A DNA stretch of 64,000 nt from Bacteroidales bacterium UBA1733 (GTDB lineage: Bacteria > Bacteroidota > Bacteroidia > Bacteroidales > UBA3663), in contig DCIF01000096.1 in assembly GCA_002315795.1 (NCBI GenBank), positions 41,350 to 105,349 of the forward strand. Direction: 5' to 3'. Below, piece after piece: positions 32,319-41,809 of this stretch. The notes below the pieces were generated by a model that was given only the letters and a program-made list of their open reading frames with translations, had not been told where the DNA came from and ran no database searches. Numbering within the stretch: the first letter of the stretch is position 1; each line of letters opens with the position of its first letter. The position numbers and the translations under genes were made by a program.

Positions 32319-33401
32319 ATGGCATTTAGGATCAAGAAAATACCTCAATACATATTCGTTGCCATAAACGTACTCACGTGTATGGCAATGATTTTGTGTG
32401 CCTTTACCCAGTATCTGCCCCCATCCCAATTTGAGGCAGTATCGTATGTAGGCATGCTGTTTCCTGTGTTCTTGGTGCTCACTATCTGTTTCATCCCATT
32501 CTGGATCATAGTGACAAAGTGGAAACTCAGTGCCGTATCGGTCGTAGGTATGCTGATATGCAGCAGCAGCATCCGTGCCTATTGTCCGCTGAACCTGCAG
32601 GCGGAGATACCGACAGATGCCATAAAGATTGTGTCGTACAACATTATGAACATGGGCGATGATGCCTTGGATAACTTCGATAGCTGCGTAACCATCCAGT
32701 ACCTCAAGAGCCAGAATGCCGACATAGTGTGCCTGCAGGAGTCATCGTCCGTGATTGACGATGTGGCGGAATACCTGCGTGACGTCTATCCATACAGTCT
32801 GGTCAGCAGAGACAACAACACTATTGTGTCCTGCCTGTCGAAGCATCCGGTGGTAAGTGCTGAACGCATCGACTATACGAGCCTTGCCAACTGCAGCTAT
32901 GCCTACCGCATAGCCTTGGATAGGGGAGAGGGCAGGTCGGATACCATACTTGTGGTCAACAACCATCTGGAAGGCTACCACCTGGAAGATGAGGACAAAA
33001 GCGACTACAAGACCATCGTGAAGAATATCGAGGATGAGGACAACGAAGACCGCTACCTCAGTCTGACGGCCAAACTCAATGCAGCCAATGCCATCCGTGG
33101 CAATCAGGCCGACACCGTGGCCATGTATGTGGACCATCAGCCTGAGAAATATAAGATAGTGTGTGGCGACTTCAACGACAACCCTATTTCGTACACCCAC
33201 TACCGCCTCACACGCACGCTGAACGACGCCTATACACGCTCAGGAAATGGTGTCGGATTCAGTTACAACAGGTACGGAATGTACTTCCGAATTGACAATA
33301 TCTTGGTGAGCCCGAACATTACGGCTTGTGTCACCCGTATTGACTCGTATAGTAAAATAAGTGACCATTATCCAATCGTTTCGTGGTTAAAATTGCAGTA
33401 A
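32319..33401 (+). CDS. Membrane-bound endonuclease/exonuclease/phosphatase family protein
   Basis: 360 residues. Three N-terminal membrane segments (about 10-90) are followed by an EEP domain: VSYNIMNMG, the metal-ligand Glu in VCLQESSS, CGDFNDNPIS and the final catalytic SDHYPIV. The fold serves nucleases, sphingomyelinases and phosphoinositide phosphatases, so the substrate cannot be given. The pairing with an upstream rhomboid protease gene is common in Bacteroidales. Confidence 0.85.
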   Translation: MAFRIKKIPQYIFVAINVLTCMAMILCAFTQYLPPSQFEAVSYVGMLFPVFLVLTICFIPFWIIVTKWKLSAVSVVGMLICSSSIRAYCPLNLQAEIPTDAIKIVSYNIMNMGDDALDNFDSCVTIQYLKSQNADIVCLQESSSVIDDVAEYLRDVYPYSLVSRDNNTIVSCLSKHPVVSAERIDYTSLANCSYAYRIALDRGEGRSDTILVVNNHLEGYHLEDEDKSDYKTIVKNIEDEDNEDRYLSLTAKLNAANAIRGNQADTVAMYVDHQPEKYKIVCGDFNDNPISYTHYRLTRTLNDAYTRSGNGVGFSYNRYGMYFRIDNILVSPNITACVTRIDSYSKISDHYPIVSWLKLQ

Positions 33402-33448
33402 AATGCAGTTTTTTGACTTTTTATTAATCTTTTTTAATTTAAAATGTG

Positions 33449-33456
33449 TATCTTTG
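33449..33456 (+). promoter_or_regulatory. -7 element of the secDF promoter
   Basis: TATCTTTG matches TAnnTTTG. It lies 118 bases before the secDF ATG and 11 bases before a short ORF. No convincing -33 box. Confidence 0.45.
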
Positions 33457-33466
33457 CGCGCTTATT

Positions 33467-33541
33467 ATGGCGTGGGCTCCACTTGTGGCCCACAGATTTT
33501 CGTGCGACAAGACACGTAACAACGTTTTGAACAATCAATAA
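33467..33541 (+). CDS. Possible 24-residue upstream ORF before secDF
   Basis: An ATG a few bases after the predicted transcript start opens a frame (MAWAPLVAHRFS...) of 24 codons that ends 32 bases before secDF. The DNA around it folds into a hairpin (33472-33478 with 33487-33493). There is no proof of translation. Short peptides that control sec genes are known in other phyla, but no known arrest motif (such as RAPP) is seen here. Confidence 0.25.
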   Translation: MAWAPLVAHRFSCDKTRNNVLNNQ

Positions 33542-33573
33542 AATCAATAATAATCATTAACAATTTCAACAAA

Positions 33574-36500
33574 ATGCAAAACAAAGGATTTGTAAAGTTT
33601 TTAGCTGTGGCGCTGACGTTGATCTGCTGCTTCTATCTTTCATTCTCCGCTGTTACCTCAATCGTTGAGAAGCGTGCGGCAAACATGGAAGAGAAGGAGG
33701 CCGAGCTCTACTTGGACTCGCTCAATACGACTCCATTCTACCTCGGCAGCTATACTCTCAAAGACTGTCGTGAGACTGCCATTGGTCTTGGTCTTGACCT
33801 TAAGGGCGGTATGAACGTCATCCTTGAAGTAAGCGTTCCAGAAGTGGTAAAGACACTTGCTGACCACAAGACTGACCCTGCATTCCTCAAGTCTGTAGAC
33901 GAGGCTCAGAAGGCTGCAGTAGAGAGTCAGAGCGATTTCATCACACTTTTTGTCAAGGCTTATAAGAAGAACGCTCCAAGCAGCAACTTGGCGTCTATCT
34001 TTGCCACACAGCAGCTTAAGGGCAAGGTGAACACTAACACTTCCGATGCAGACGTAGAGAGCGTGCTCCGTGAGTCTGTAGAAGAGGCAGTCGACAACTC
34101 ATTCCTCGTGCTCCGCACCCGTATCGACCGCTTCGGTGTCGTTCAGCCAAACATTCAGAAGATTGAAGGTCAGACAGGCCGCATCATGGTCGAGCTCCCG
34201 GGTATCAAGGAGCCAGAGCGTGTACGTAAGCTCCTCCAGGGTTCTGCAAACCTTGAGTTCTGGGAGACATACGACGGTCCTGAAGCTATCAACTACCTCT
34301 CTCAGCTGAACAATGCCCTTCGCAATGGCGACACTGCTGAGGACGTAGAAGAAGAGACAGAGGTGGCAGCTAACGATTCTACAGAGGCAGACTCTGCAGC
34401 TGTAGCTGACAAGCCAGAGGCAGCAAAGGAACTTCTTGCTCAGGCATCTGCCAAGGCTGATGAGGCTGTTACGCCATCAAAGACTACTGATGCTGAGGCT
34501 AAGAAGGCTAATCCGCTCTTCTCTATCCTCCAGCCAGTACCAGGCAACCGCGGTTGTATGGTAGGTTATGCCCTCGCACTCGATACTGCTGAGGTCAACA
34601 AGCTCATCACATCAGCTGTTGCTCGTCAGATTCTTCCTGGCGACCTCTCACTCAAGTGGGGTGTTAAGGCTATGGATGAGGCTGGTAAGGTGTTCGAACT
34701 TTACGCTATCCGTATGACAGGTAAGAACGGTCGTGCTCCACTCGAGGGTGAGTGTGTGACTGATTCAAAGGACGAGTTTGACCAGTTTGGTAAGCCATGT
34801 GTATCTATGAAGATGAACTCTGAGGGTGCTCGCAAGTGGGCTGCTCTTACAGAGGCTAACGTAGGTCACGCTATCGCTATCGTACTCGATAACCTTGTTT
34901 ATTCAGCTCCAAACGTAAATGGTAAGATTGACGGTGGTTCATCACAGATCACTGGTAACTTCACAACCAACGATACTAAGGACCTTGCTAACGTGCTCGC
35001 TTCAGGTAAGATGCCAGCACCTGCTTCAATCGTACAGGAGGACATCGTAGGTCCAACTCTCGGTCAGCAGTCAATCGAGGCAGGTTTCATCTCTTGTATC
35101 ATTGCCTTCATCCTCCTCATGCTCTACATGGTAGCAATGTACGGTGTTAAGGCTGGTATGGTTGCTAACCTCGCTCTTGTGCTCAACTTCTTCTTCTCAT
35201 TCGGAGTACTCACATCATTCGGTGCAGCCCTCACAATGTCAGGTCTTGCAGGTATGGTACTTACTCTCGGTATGGCTGTGGATGCCAACGTGCTCATCTT
35301 CGAGCGTACTAAGGAAGAGCTTCGCGCAGGTAAGAATATGAAGAACGCTATCGATGCTGGTTACAGCAATGCGTTCTCAGCTATCTTCGACTCAAACGTA
35401 ACAACAATCCTCACTGGTATCATCCTCTTCAACTTCGGTACAGGTCCTATCAAGGGATTCGCTACTACATTGATGATCGGTATCATATGTTCATTCTTCA
35501 CAGCCGTAATGCTTACACGTCTCGTATTCGAGCACTTCGTAAACAAGGGCAAGTGGCAGAACCTCACATTCACTACTGGTATCTCTAAGAACATGATGCA
35601 GAACACTCATGTCAACTTCATGGGTAGATACAAGGTGTCATTTGCAGTATTTGCTGCATTGGTAGTGATCTCTGCAGGTTCGCTTGCAGTTCGCGGACTC
35701 AGCCAGTCAATCGACTTTACGGGTGGTCGTAACTATAAGGTAGAGTTTGTGGATCAGGTACAGCCTGAGGATGTAAAGAATGCTATCGTTGATCATTTCG
35801 AAGCTAACAAGACAACTGACGACGCTATCACAGTAAGTGCTATCGCAGTTGGTACAGACGGCAAGCAGATACGTGTATCAACCAACTACCGTATCAAGGA
35901 GAATGCCACTACTGTCGACGAGGAAATCGAAAACCTCCTCTATCAGGCATTTGTTGACGGTGGATTCGTTGCTAAGGATGTGACTGCTGAGCAGTTCCTC
36001 GACCGTGATGATCGTACAGGTGGTTCTATCATCTCATCTCAGAAGGTAGGTCCATCAATCGCTGAAGACATCACACGCGGTGCATTCCTCGCAGTAGGTT
36101 TCGCCGTAGTAGTAATCTTCCTCTACATCCTCCTCCGCTTCCGCAACCTTGCTTACTCAGTAGGTTCAATCGTTGCCCTCATCGTCGATACATTCCTTGT
36201 AGTCGGTGCGTTCTCACTCTTCTATGGAATCCTTCCATTCTCACTTGAGATCGACCAGACATTCATCGGCGCCATCCTGACGGTAATCGGTTACTCTATC
36301 AACGATAAGGTGGTTGTGTTCGACCGTATCCGTGAGACATTCCAGATACATCCTAAGCGTGACCTCCAGAAGAACTTCAACGACTCGCTCAATGCTTGTC
36401 TTGCTCGTACAGTCAACACTTCTGTATCAACATTTGTCGTACTGCTCGCTATCATCCTCTTCGGTGGTGAAAGCATCCGTGGTTTCGCATTCGCAATGAT

Positions 36501-36615
36501 CCTTGGTGTTGTAATCGGTACATTCTCATCTCTCTTCGTTGCTGCTCCTACAGCATACCTCGTAATGGGTGCTCGCATCAAGGAAGAAGACGAGCCAGCT
36601 GACGCTGCTAAATAA
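33574..36615 (+). CDS. secDF: Protein translocase subunits SecD and SecF fused
   Basis: 1013 residues, a fusion usual in Bacteroidetes. It drives late stages of protein export with proton flow. SecD: N-terminal membrane segment (8-28), the GLGLDLKGGMNVILEV motif, and six segments that include AVDANVLIFERTKEELRAG. SecF: from about residue 690, with SIDFTGGRNYKVEFVD, then GYSINDKVVVFDRIRE. A low-complexity Ala/Glu/Lys insert (about 255-310) lies in the first periplasmic domain and is not part of the core. Strong codon bias and its own terminator point to high, single-gene expression. Confidence 0.95.
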   Translation: MQNKGFVKFLAVALTLICCFYLSFSAVTSIVEKRAANMEEKEAELYLDSLNTTPFYLGSYTLKDCRETAIGLGLDLKGGMNVILEVSVPEVVKTLADHKTDPAFLKSVDEAQKAAVESQSDFITLFVKAYKKNAPSSNLASIFATQQLKGKVNTNTSDADVESVLRESVEEAVDNSFLVLRTRIDRFGVVQPNIQKIEGQTGRIMVELPGIKEPERVRKLLQGSANLEFWETYDGPEAINYLSQLNNALRNGDTAEDVEEETEVAANDSTEADSAAVADKPEAAKELLAQASAKADEAVTPSKTTDAEAKKANPLFSILQPVPGNRGCMVGYALALDTAEVNKLITSAVARQILPGDLSLKWGVKAMDEAGKVFELYAIRMTGKNGRAPLEGECVTDSKDEFDQFGKPCVSMKMNSEGARKWAALTEANVGHAIAIVLDNLVYSAPNVNGKIDGGSSQITGNFTTNDTKDLANVLASGKMPAPASIVQEDIVGPTLGQQSIEAGFISCIIAFILLMLYMVAMYGVKAGMVANLALVLNFFFSFGVLTSFGAALTMSGLAGMVLTLGMAVDANVLIFERTKEELRAGKNMKNAIDAGYSNAFSAIFDSNVTTILTGIILFNFGTGPIKGFATTLMIGIICSFFTAVMLTRLVFEHFVNKGKWQNLTFTTGISKNMMQNTHVNFMGRYKVSFAVFAALVVISAGSLAVRGLSQSIDFTGGRNYKVEFVDQVQPEDVKNAIVDHFEANKTTDDAITVSAIAVGTDGKQIRVSTNYRIKENATTVDEEIENLLYQAFVDGGFVAKDVTAEQFLDRDDRTGGSIISSQKVGPSIAEDITRGAFLAVGFAVVVIFLYILLRFRNLAYSVGSIVALIVDTFLVVGAFSLFYGILPFSLEIDQTFIGAILTVIGYSINDKVVVFDRIRETFQIHPKRDLQKNFNDSLNACLARTVNTSVSTFVVLLAIILFGGESIRGFAFAMILGVVIGTFSSLFVAAPTAYLVMGARIKEEDEPADAAK

Positions 36616-36640
36616 TATAGCACATATTACCACTAAATAG

Positions 36641-36677
36641 AAAATCCAGCCATGAAGTCTACATGGCTGGATTTTTT
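36641..36677 (+). terminator. secDF terminator
   Basis: AAATCCAGCCATG pairs perfectly with CATGGCTGGATTT (7-base loop), followed by a T-run. Confidence 0.88.
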
Positions 36678-36696
36678 GTGTTCTTATGATAGCGTG

Positions 36697-36820
36697 AAGT
36701 CCCTGCATGGAATTCGCGGAAGCCCTACTAAGAGAAGGTAAAGTCCTTGCAAGAGGAAGGCGAAGTTCTTGCAAGAAGATCGTAAAGTCGTTGCAAGAAG
36801 ATCGTGAAGTTCTTGCAACG
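36697..36820. repeat. 22-bp tandem repeat, about 5.6 copies
   Basis: Units start at 36697, 36719, 36741, 36763, 36785 and 36807 with a strict 22-base step; the best ones read AAGTTCTTGCAAGAAGATCG + 2 bases. The first two are degenerate. Each contains a CTTGCAAG-like palindrome. The repeat lies between the secDF terminator and the 3' end of cvfB and no gene was found in it. Confidence 0.8.
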
Positions 36821-36882
36821 ACTTTTTTTGTCTATTGCAATGTGTGTATAATGGCCCTGATTGGAGCCATTCTTTTTTATTT

Positions 36883-37563
36883 CTATCTCAACCTCAAACC
36901 ATTCTCTTCAATAGTGATCAGTTGCTTCTTATACAGATCGCCTACACCTTGTTTGAATACCTTCTTACTTACTCCAAACTCAGCATATATGTCCTCTGCT
37001 GCCGACTTGTCGTGGAAGGCACAGAAGCCATCATGCTGCTTGATGTAGTCGAGCAAGCGAGGCGAGAAGTCGTTGATGAGGATGGTGCGGTCGCCTTTCT
37101 CCGTTCGCATATCGCGCGGATGATCGGCATTCTTCTGAGGCTTAAGCAGTTTGTCGATCTTGCTTGTGCATACAATGCGGTATGTCAGATCGTCGATATA
37201 GCAGTACACCTGATATCGCTGACCGCGCTGCATACGTACTTTCTGTTCCTTGAACGGGCAGAACAGGTCCTTCATAAGTCCCCAGTTGAGGTATGCTCCA
37301 TATTGGTTGGTCCATGTGCATTCGAGGTATGCAAATTCACCGACCTGAATGAGAGGATGCTCGGTTGTGGCAATCAAGCGCTCTTCCTGATCAAGGTAGA
37401 GGAAAACGTCGAGTTCGTCGCCAACCTGCGTTCCTTCAGGGATATAGCGCTTTGGCAGAAGGATGTCGCCTATCTCTCCCCCTTCGAGGTAGAGTCCGTG
37501 ATCAAGTATTCTCTGTACTTTCAGCAGGTTCCTCCTGCCCAGTTGTAGTTTCTTCTGGCTCAT
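36883..37563 (-). CDS. CvfB-like S1 RNA-binding protein, internally shortened
   Basis: 226 residues, against about 280 usual for the family. The N-terminal S1 domain (from [20 protein letters not shown]) and the second ([25 protein letters not shown]) are present, and the C-terminal winged helix is intact ([32 protein letters not shown]). The third S1 domain that should lie between TSKIDKLL and the winged helix is missing; only a short [11 protein letters not shown] linker remains. The start is fixed by similarity, so its first 62 bases truly overlap the end of the ABC gene upstream. It may be a regulator of translation. Confidence 0.75.
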   Translation of the reverse strand: MSQKKLQLGRRNLLKVQRILDHGLYLEGGEIGDILLPKRYIPEGTQVGDELDVFLYLDQEERLIATTEHPLIQVGEFAYLECTWTNQYGAYLNWGLMKDLFCPFKEQKVRMQRGQRYQVYCYIDDLTYRIVCTSKIDKLLKPQKNADHPRDMRTEKGDRTILINDFSPRLLDYIKQHDGFCAFHDKSAAEDIYAEFGVSKKVFKQGVGDLYKKQLITIEENGLRLR

Positions 37564-38281
37564 TATATGTTTCTTCTGATATTTGAGTTTCTACTATTGG
37601 TTCGTTTTCTTCTGGTACCTCCTCTTCTGGAGTCTCAATAAGACCATCCTTGATGTGGATGGTGCGATCGGTGATAGTGGCAAGAGTTTCGTCGTGAGTG
37701 ACAATGATAAATGTCTGTCCATACTTATCTCTCAAATCAAAGAACAGCTGATGGAGCTCTTCCTTATTCTTTGAGTCAAGACTTCCTGAAGGTTCGTCGG
37801 CAAGGATGACTGCTGGGTTATTGATAAGTGCACGAGCTACTGCAACTCGTTGTTTTTCACCACCTGACAACTCTGAAGGCTTATGGCTTGCGCGATCAGC
37901 AAGTCCAAGGAATTCGAGCAGTTCTGTTGCTCTTGCTTTGAGTTGCTTTGTTGATGTACCCTTTATCATACCAGGTATCATGACATTCTCCAAAGCCGTA
38001 AACTCGGGAAGCAACTGATGAAACTGGAATACAAAGCCAATATGCTTATTGCGGAACTTAGCTAACTCCTTGTCACCCAGTCGAGTCACATCCGTTCCGT
38101 CAATGTAGATAGTTCCTCCGTCAGCATTGTCGAGAGTACCCATGATCTGGAGCAGGGTAGTCTTTCCGGCACCGGAAGGCCCGACTATACTTACGACCTC
38201 GCCCTTGTCTATCTCAAGGTTTATGCCCTTCAGAACCTGAAGGTTACCAAAACTTTTTGTTATATTGTATAGCTTAATCAT
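37502..38281 (-). CDS. lolD: LolD-like ABC transporter ATPase with acidic C-terminal tail
   Basis: 259 residues. Walker [10 protein letters not shown] (K40), the signature [15 protein letters not shown], Walker [14 protein letters not shown] and the H-loop VTHDE are complete, and the sequence is closest in style to LolD/MacB-type ATPases. Residues from about 218 to the end form a Glu/Thr-rich tail that overlaps the next gene and is not part of the fold. No permease is adjacent, which is usual for lolD in Bacteroidales. Its ATG overlaps the antiporter stop by 4 bases. Confidence 0.82.
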   Translation of the reverse strand: MIKLYNITKSFGNLQVLKGINLEIDKGEVVSIVGPSGAGKTTLLQIMGTLDNADGGTIYIDGTDVTRLGDKELAKFRNKHIGFVFQFHQLLPEFTALENVMIPGMIKGTSTKQLKARATELLEFLGLADRASHKPSELSGGEKQRVAVARALINNPAVILADEPSGSLDSKNKEELHQLFFDLRDKYGQTFIIVTHDETLATITDRTIHIKDGLIETPEEEVPEENEPIVETQISEETYNEPEETTTGQEEPAESTENT

Positions 38282-40365
38282 ATTATCTTTTGTATGCTAA
38301 AATAGTTGTCTAATGTCTCTTCCTGGATGTCTGGATAAATGACCATAAGACTGCAGTGGCTGAACTGCTTCTGCAATATCATTGGTAGTTTATTGAATTC
38401 TTTTTGATAAGAAATGCCATCCCGACGACTTGCTATGACCACAAGCAACTGATCGTTAGCTATTTGTTCGCTTAGTTTAGGGAACTCAGTCCACGATGAC
38501 ATCAGTTTGTGTTCGACTCTTACACTCGCATGGCGGCTCTCCATATAAGCAGAGATGAGCTGCTGGGCAGAATCTGTGGCATGAAACTCGCATCGGCAAC
38601 CTAAGTCCTCTGCCATACGGGCTATACGGTTGATCCAACGTGTGAATCCCTTCTCAAACTCAGCCTTTTCAGGTACGGCAATCACGATCTTACGGATGGT
38701 GTTGGCTGGTATGAGGAAATTGACGATAGTGAGCTGGCGAGTCATGCCGTCGATGAGTCCTTGGGCAAACTGTCCAAAGAACGAATCGTTAGGTTTGCGT
38801 TTCTTATGCAGGCCAATGAGTATCTCACTCGCATCGTTTTCCTTAAGAGCATGAATGGCTGCTGTGACAAAATTGACTGCAAGGCGTGTCTGAGTTTGTA
38901 CTGGCACATCAGCCGCTGCTGCAAGTTTTGAGGCTGTTTCCAAGCACTCACGACTATATGCCTGAGTCTTCTCATTCACATCTGCATCGTTGATGATATT
39001 CAGGCAGATAAGGCCTCGCTTCAGTTTGCGGTTGCGCATCATGAATGCAGCATTCATCAGTGTAGGGATGGTACTGGTCTCATGCAGAGGTATGAGGATC
39101 TTCTCATCGTCAAGAGCAGTGGAGTCGCGTCGTTCTCCTGAGTTGGATCGCTGGCGTTCGACCTCAATCTTAAGTCGACGGGCAGCATGCTCGGTGGCAA
39201 ACGAACTGATGATGCACGAGATGAGAATCATCATCACCACACCATCGAGCACAGCATTGTCCATCAGTGGCACACCGGGTTCGATCTCCAGTTTTGTGCC
39301 CACCATGACCATAGCGAGAGCGCCGGCTGCATGGGCCTCAGTGAGACCAAACATCATAGTGCCCTGTTTGCGGCTGAATCGCAGTAACCTTTGGGATAGA
39401 CGAGCGGCAATATATTTCGATACCGTACCGGCGATAACCATACCCACTACCACTACCACTGCCTTCACATCCATAAACAGAGGCTCTATATTGACCAGCA
39501 TGCCCACCCCGATCAGGAAGTATGGGATGAAAAGGGCGTTACCCACAAACTCAAGACGGTTCATGAGTGGGGATGTGAGTGGTATGAAGCGGTTGAGTAC
39601 GAGTCCGGAGAGGAAGGCGCCGAGTATGCCCTCCAGTCCGCATATCTCCGCTGTAGCAGCCGAGATGAACACGCACACAAGGGTGAAGGTGAACTGCATG
39701 ATTGGTTCGGTGAACTTCTTGAAGAACACTCGTATGATCTTAGGCAGAACGCCAAACATGAGACCAATATAGATAAGGAGTTTGACGACGAACAAAGCCC
39801 AGAACCAGAAGTCGCCGTTGCCGGATATCACGCCCGAAAGACCTGCGATGGTAAGAAGTGAGATGAACAGAGCTATGACGGTAGCAAATACTGATACCGT
39901 GACTGCCGGATTCTTGTTCAGACCGTACTTGCCAACTATGGTATATGATACCAGAGTGTGTGAAGCGAGGATGCAAGCCAGAAGCAATGAGGCTGAAGCT
40001 GTGTAGTTGAGGAACCAGTATCCCGTGGCAAAACCGAATACGAACGGAATAATGGTTGTGATGGCTCCAAATATCATGCCTCGGGTATAGTTCTGCTTGA
40101 GGTTCTGCATGTCCATCTCGAGCCCGGCAAGAAACATGATAAAGTATATGCCGACCTTTCCGAACAACTCGAACGAAGCATCGCGAGCCAGCAGATTCAG
40201 GCCATGCTCACCGATGATCACACCGGCCAGAATCATACCAATCAGGTGCGGGATGTGCAGCTTGCTCAGTACCATAGGAGCAAACAGGATCACGCACAGC
40301 ACGATGATAAAAATCCATGTCGGATCAGTAATCGGAAGATGCAAATATGTAGTTATTAGGTCCAA
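38278..40365 (-). CDS. Cation:proton antiporter (CPA2) with universal-stress-like C terminus
   Basis: 695 residues. About 12 membrane segments (1-385) carry the Na+/H+ exchanger pattern [18 protein letters not shown], then [14 protein letters not shown] and [14 protein letters not shown]. Two cytosolic domains with universal-stress-protein-like features follow ([33 protein letters not shown]). Such proteins exchange K+ or Na+ for protons. It is the first gene of a three-gene minus-strand unit with lolD and cvfB, all overlapping. Confidence 0.88.
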   Translation of the reverse strand: MDLITTYLHLPITDPTWIFIIVLCVILFAPMVLSKLHIPHLIGMILAGVIIGEHGLNLLARDASFELFGKVGIYFIMFLAGLEMDMQNLKQNYTRGMIFGAITTIIPFVFGFATGYWFLNYTASASLLLACILASHTLVSYTIVGKYGLNKNPAVTVSVFATVIALFISLLTIAGLSGVISGNGDFWFWALFVVKLLIYIGLMFGVLPKIIRVFFKKFTEPIMQFTFTLVCVFISAATAEICGLEGILGAFLSGLVLNRFIPLTSPLMNRLEFVGNALFIPYFLIGVGMLVNIEPLFMDVKAVVVVVGMVIAGTVSKYIAARLSQRLLRFSRKQGTMMFGLTEAHAAGALAMVMVGTKLEIEPGVPLMDNAVLDGVVMMILISCIISSFATEHAARRLKIEVERQRSNSGERRDSTALDDEKILIPLHETSTIPTLMNAAFMMRNRKLKRGLICLNIINDADVNEKTQAYSRECLETASKLAAAADVPVQTQTRLAVNFVTAAIHALKENDASEILIGLHKKRKPNDSFFGQFAQGLIDGMTRQLTIVNFLIPANTIRKIVIAVPEKAEFEKGFTRWINRIARMAEDLGCRCEFHATDSAQQLISAYMESRHASVRVEHKLMSSWTEFPKLSEQIANDQLLVVIASRRDGISYQKEFNKLPMILQKQFSHCSLMVIYPDIQEETLDNYFSIQKII

Positions 40366-40383
40366 ATCTGTTGAAATTTTTTA

Positions 40384-40391
40384 CAAAGTTA
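40384..40391 (-). promoter_or_regulatory. -7 element of the antiporter-lolD-cvfB unit
   Basis: TAACTTTG on the minus strand, 18 bases before the antiporter ATG. Divergent to the asd promoter box at 40435. Confidence 0.5.
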
Positions 40392-40434
40392 GAGAAAATC
40401 TCGAAAAAGTGTCGTTTGTTTCGTTAAAATATTA

Positions 40435-40442
40435 TACTTTTG
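40435..40442 (+). promoter_or_regulatory. -7 element of asd
   Basis: TACTTTTG, with a TTTG at 40415-40418 as a possible but slightly close -33 box (16 bases). It lies 83 bases before the asd ATG. Confidence 0.5.
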
Positions 40443-40525
40443 CACCGAATTTTACAATTAATTAATGTAAGAATTAACTGAAATCAACTTTTTAAGGTAA
40501 AAATTTTAATTAAAGAATAGATAAA

Positions 40526-41584
40526 ATGAAAGTAGCCATTGTTGGCGCATCAGGCGCTGTAGGTCAGGAATTTCTCCGCGTGTTGGATGAGAGAAATTTC
40601 CCAATGGATGACCTTGTTCTCTTCGGATCAACTCGTAGTGCAGGAACTAAGTACACATTCCGTGGTAAGGAGTATGAAGTAAAACTCCTTCAGCATGGTG
40701 ATGACTTTAAGGATGTGGATATCGCATTCACAAGTGCTGGTGCCGGTACAAGCAAGGAATTTGCTGAGGACATCACAAAGTACGGTGCTGTGATGATCGA
40801 TAACTCAAGTGCTTTCCGTATGGATGACGATGTGCCATTGGTAGTGCCTGAGTGCAATGCTGAGGATGCTCTCAATCGTCCACGTGGCATCATCGCCAAC
40901 CCTAACTGTACTACAATCATGATGGTGGTAGTTCTCAAACCAATCGAGAAACTCTCACACATCAACCGCATCCATGTGGCTTCATACCAGAGTGCTTCAG
41001 GTGCTGGTGCAGCTGCTATGGCTGAACTCCAGGAGCAGTATAAGCAGTTGGCAAATTCACAGGATCCTACTGTGAGCAAGTTTGCTTATCAGCTTGCATA
41101 CAATGTGATCCCTCAGATCGATGTGTTCCAGCCAAATGGATACACTAAGGAGGAGATGAAGATGTTCAACGAGACAAAGAAGATCATGCACACAGATGCT
41201 AAGTGCTCTGCTATGTGTGTACGTATCTCTTCACTCCGCGCTCACTCAGAAGCTGTATGGGTAGAGACTGACGAACCAATCTCAGTAGAGGCTGCTCAGA
41301 AGGCTATCGCTCAGGCTGATGGTGTAACTCTCGTTGACGATATCCTCAAGGTCGGTGCAAAGGCTAATGCTGATGCTAATGCAGAGACTATGGAAGGTCT
41401 GCCTTACCCAATGCCACTCTATGCTGCAGGCAAGGATGATGTGTACGTAGGACGTGTACGCAAGGACCTCTCAAACGAGAACGGTCTGACTTTCTGGCTC
41501 ACAGGCGACCAGATTAAGAAGGGTGCTGCTCTCAATGCGGTACAGATTGCAGAGTACCTCATCAAGGTAGGTAATGTGAAGTAA
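40526..41584 (+). CDS. asd: Aspartate-semialdehyde dehydrogenase
   Basis: 352 residues. The enzyme makes the branch-point intermediate for lysine/DAP, threonine and methionine. [18 protein letters not shown] at the start, the catalytic Cys128 in [19 protein letters not shown] and the substrate-binding [12 protein letters not shown] are all present. With dapB and ddh it gives three DAP-pathway genes in this window, though they are not in one operon. It has its own promoter box and a strong terminator. Confidence 0.95.
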   Translation: MKVAIVGASGAVGQEFLRVLDERNFPMDDLVLFGSTRSAGTKYTFRGKEYEVKLLQHGDDFKDVDIAFTSAGAGTSKEFAEDITKYGAVMIDNSSAFRMDDDVPLVVPECNAEDALNRPRGIIANPNCTTIMMVVVLKPIEKLSHINRIHVASYQSASGAGAAAMAELQEQYKQLANSQDPTVSKFAYQLAYNVIPQIDVFQPNGYTKEEMKMFNETKKIMHTDAKCSAMCVRISSLRAHSEAVWVETDEPISVEAAQKAIAQADGVTLVDDILKVGAKANADANAETMEGLPYPMPLYAAGKDDVYVGRVRKDLSNENGLTFWLTGDQIKKGAALNAVQIAEYLIKVGNVK

Positions 41585-41611
41585 TTCACAGCACATAGCG
41601 ATAATTATAAG

Positions 41612-41646
41612 GTGGCTTGAAAACAGGGTTTTCGAGCCACTTTTTG
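41612..41646 (+). terminator. asd terminator
   Basis: GTGGCTTGAAAAC pairs with GTTTTCGAGCCAC (one T-G pair), followed by TTTTT. Confidence 0.85.
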
Positions 41647-41697
41647 TATTCTGAAAGCCAAAGAACGTGTGTAAAATGCTATTTTAACTGTTTTTCT

Positions 41698-41728
41698 TTT
41701 GTCTTCTTGTTATTTTTTCGTTTCTTTG
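41698..41728 (+). promoter_or_regulatory. Promoter of the CotH/dockerin gene
   Basis: TTTG at 41698-41701, 19 bases, then TTTCTTTG at 41721-41728. The same -7 variant (TTTCTTTG rather than TAnnTTTG) stands before the cohesin-like gene, with the same spacing. Confidence 0.55.
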
Positions 41729-41809
41729 CACCTTATTAATTATGCGCAAATCAAAGATAACATGGATTTGTGGCACTTTACCTATAAAAAAACAATACTT
41801 AATACCGAT

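Noticed and set aside
36697..36820. CRISPR array
   Set aside because: The 22-base units follow one another without spacers and no cas gene is near.
41699..41809. Longer start (TTG 41699 or ATG 41762) of the CotH gene
   Set aside because: The frame would start within the promoter and place 37 or 16 residues before a perfect signal peptide.
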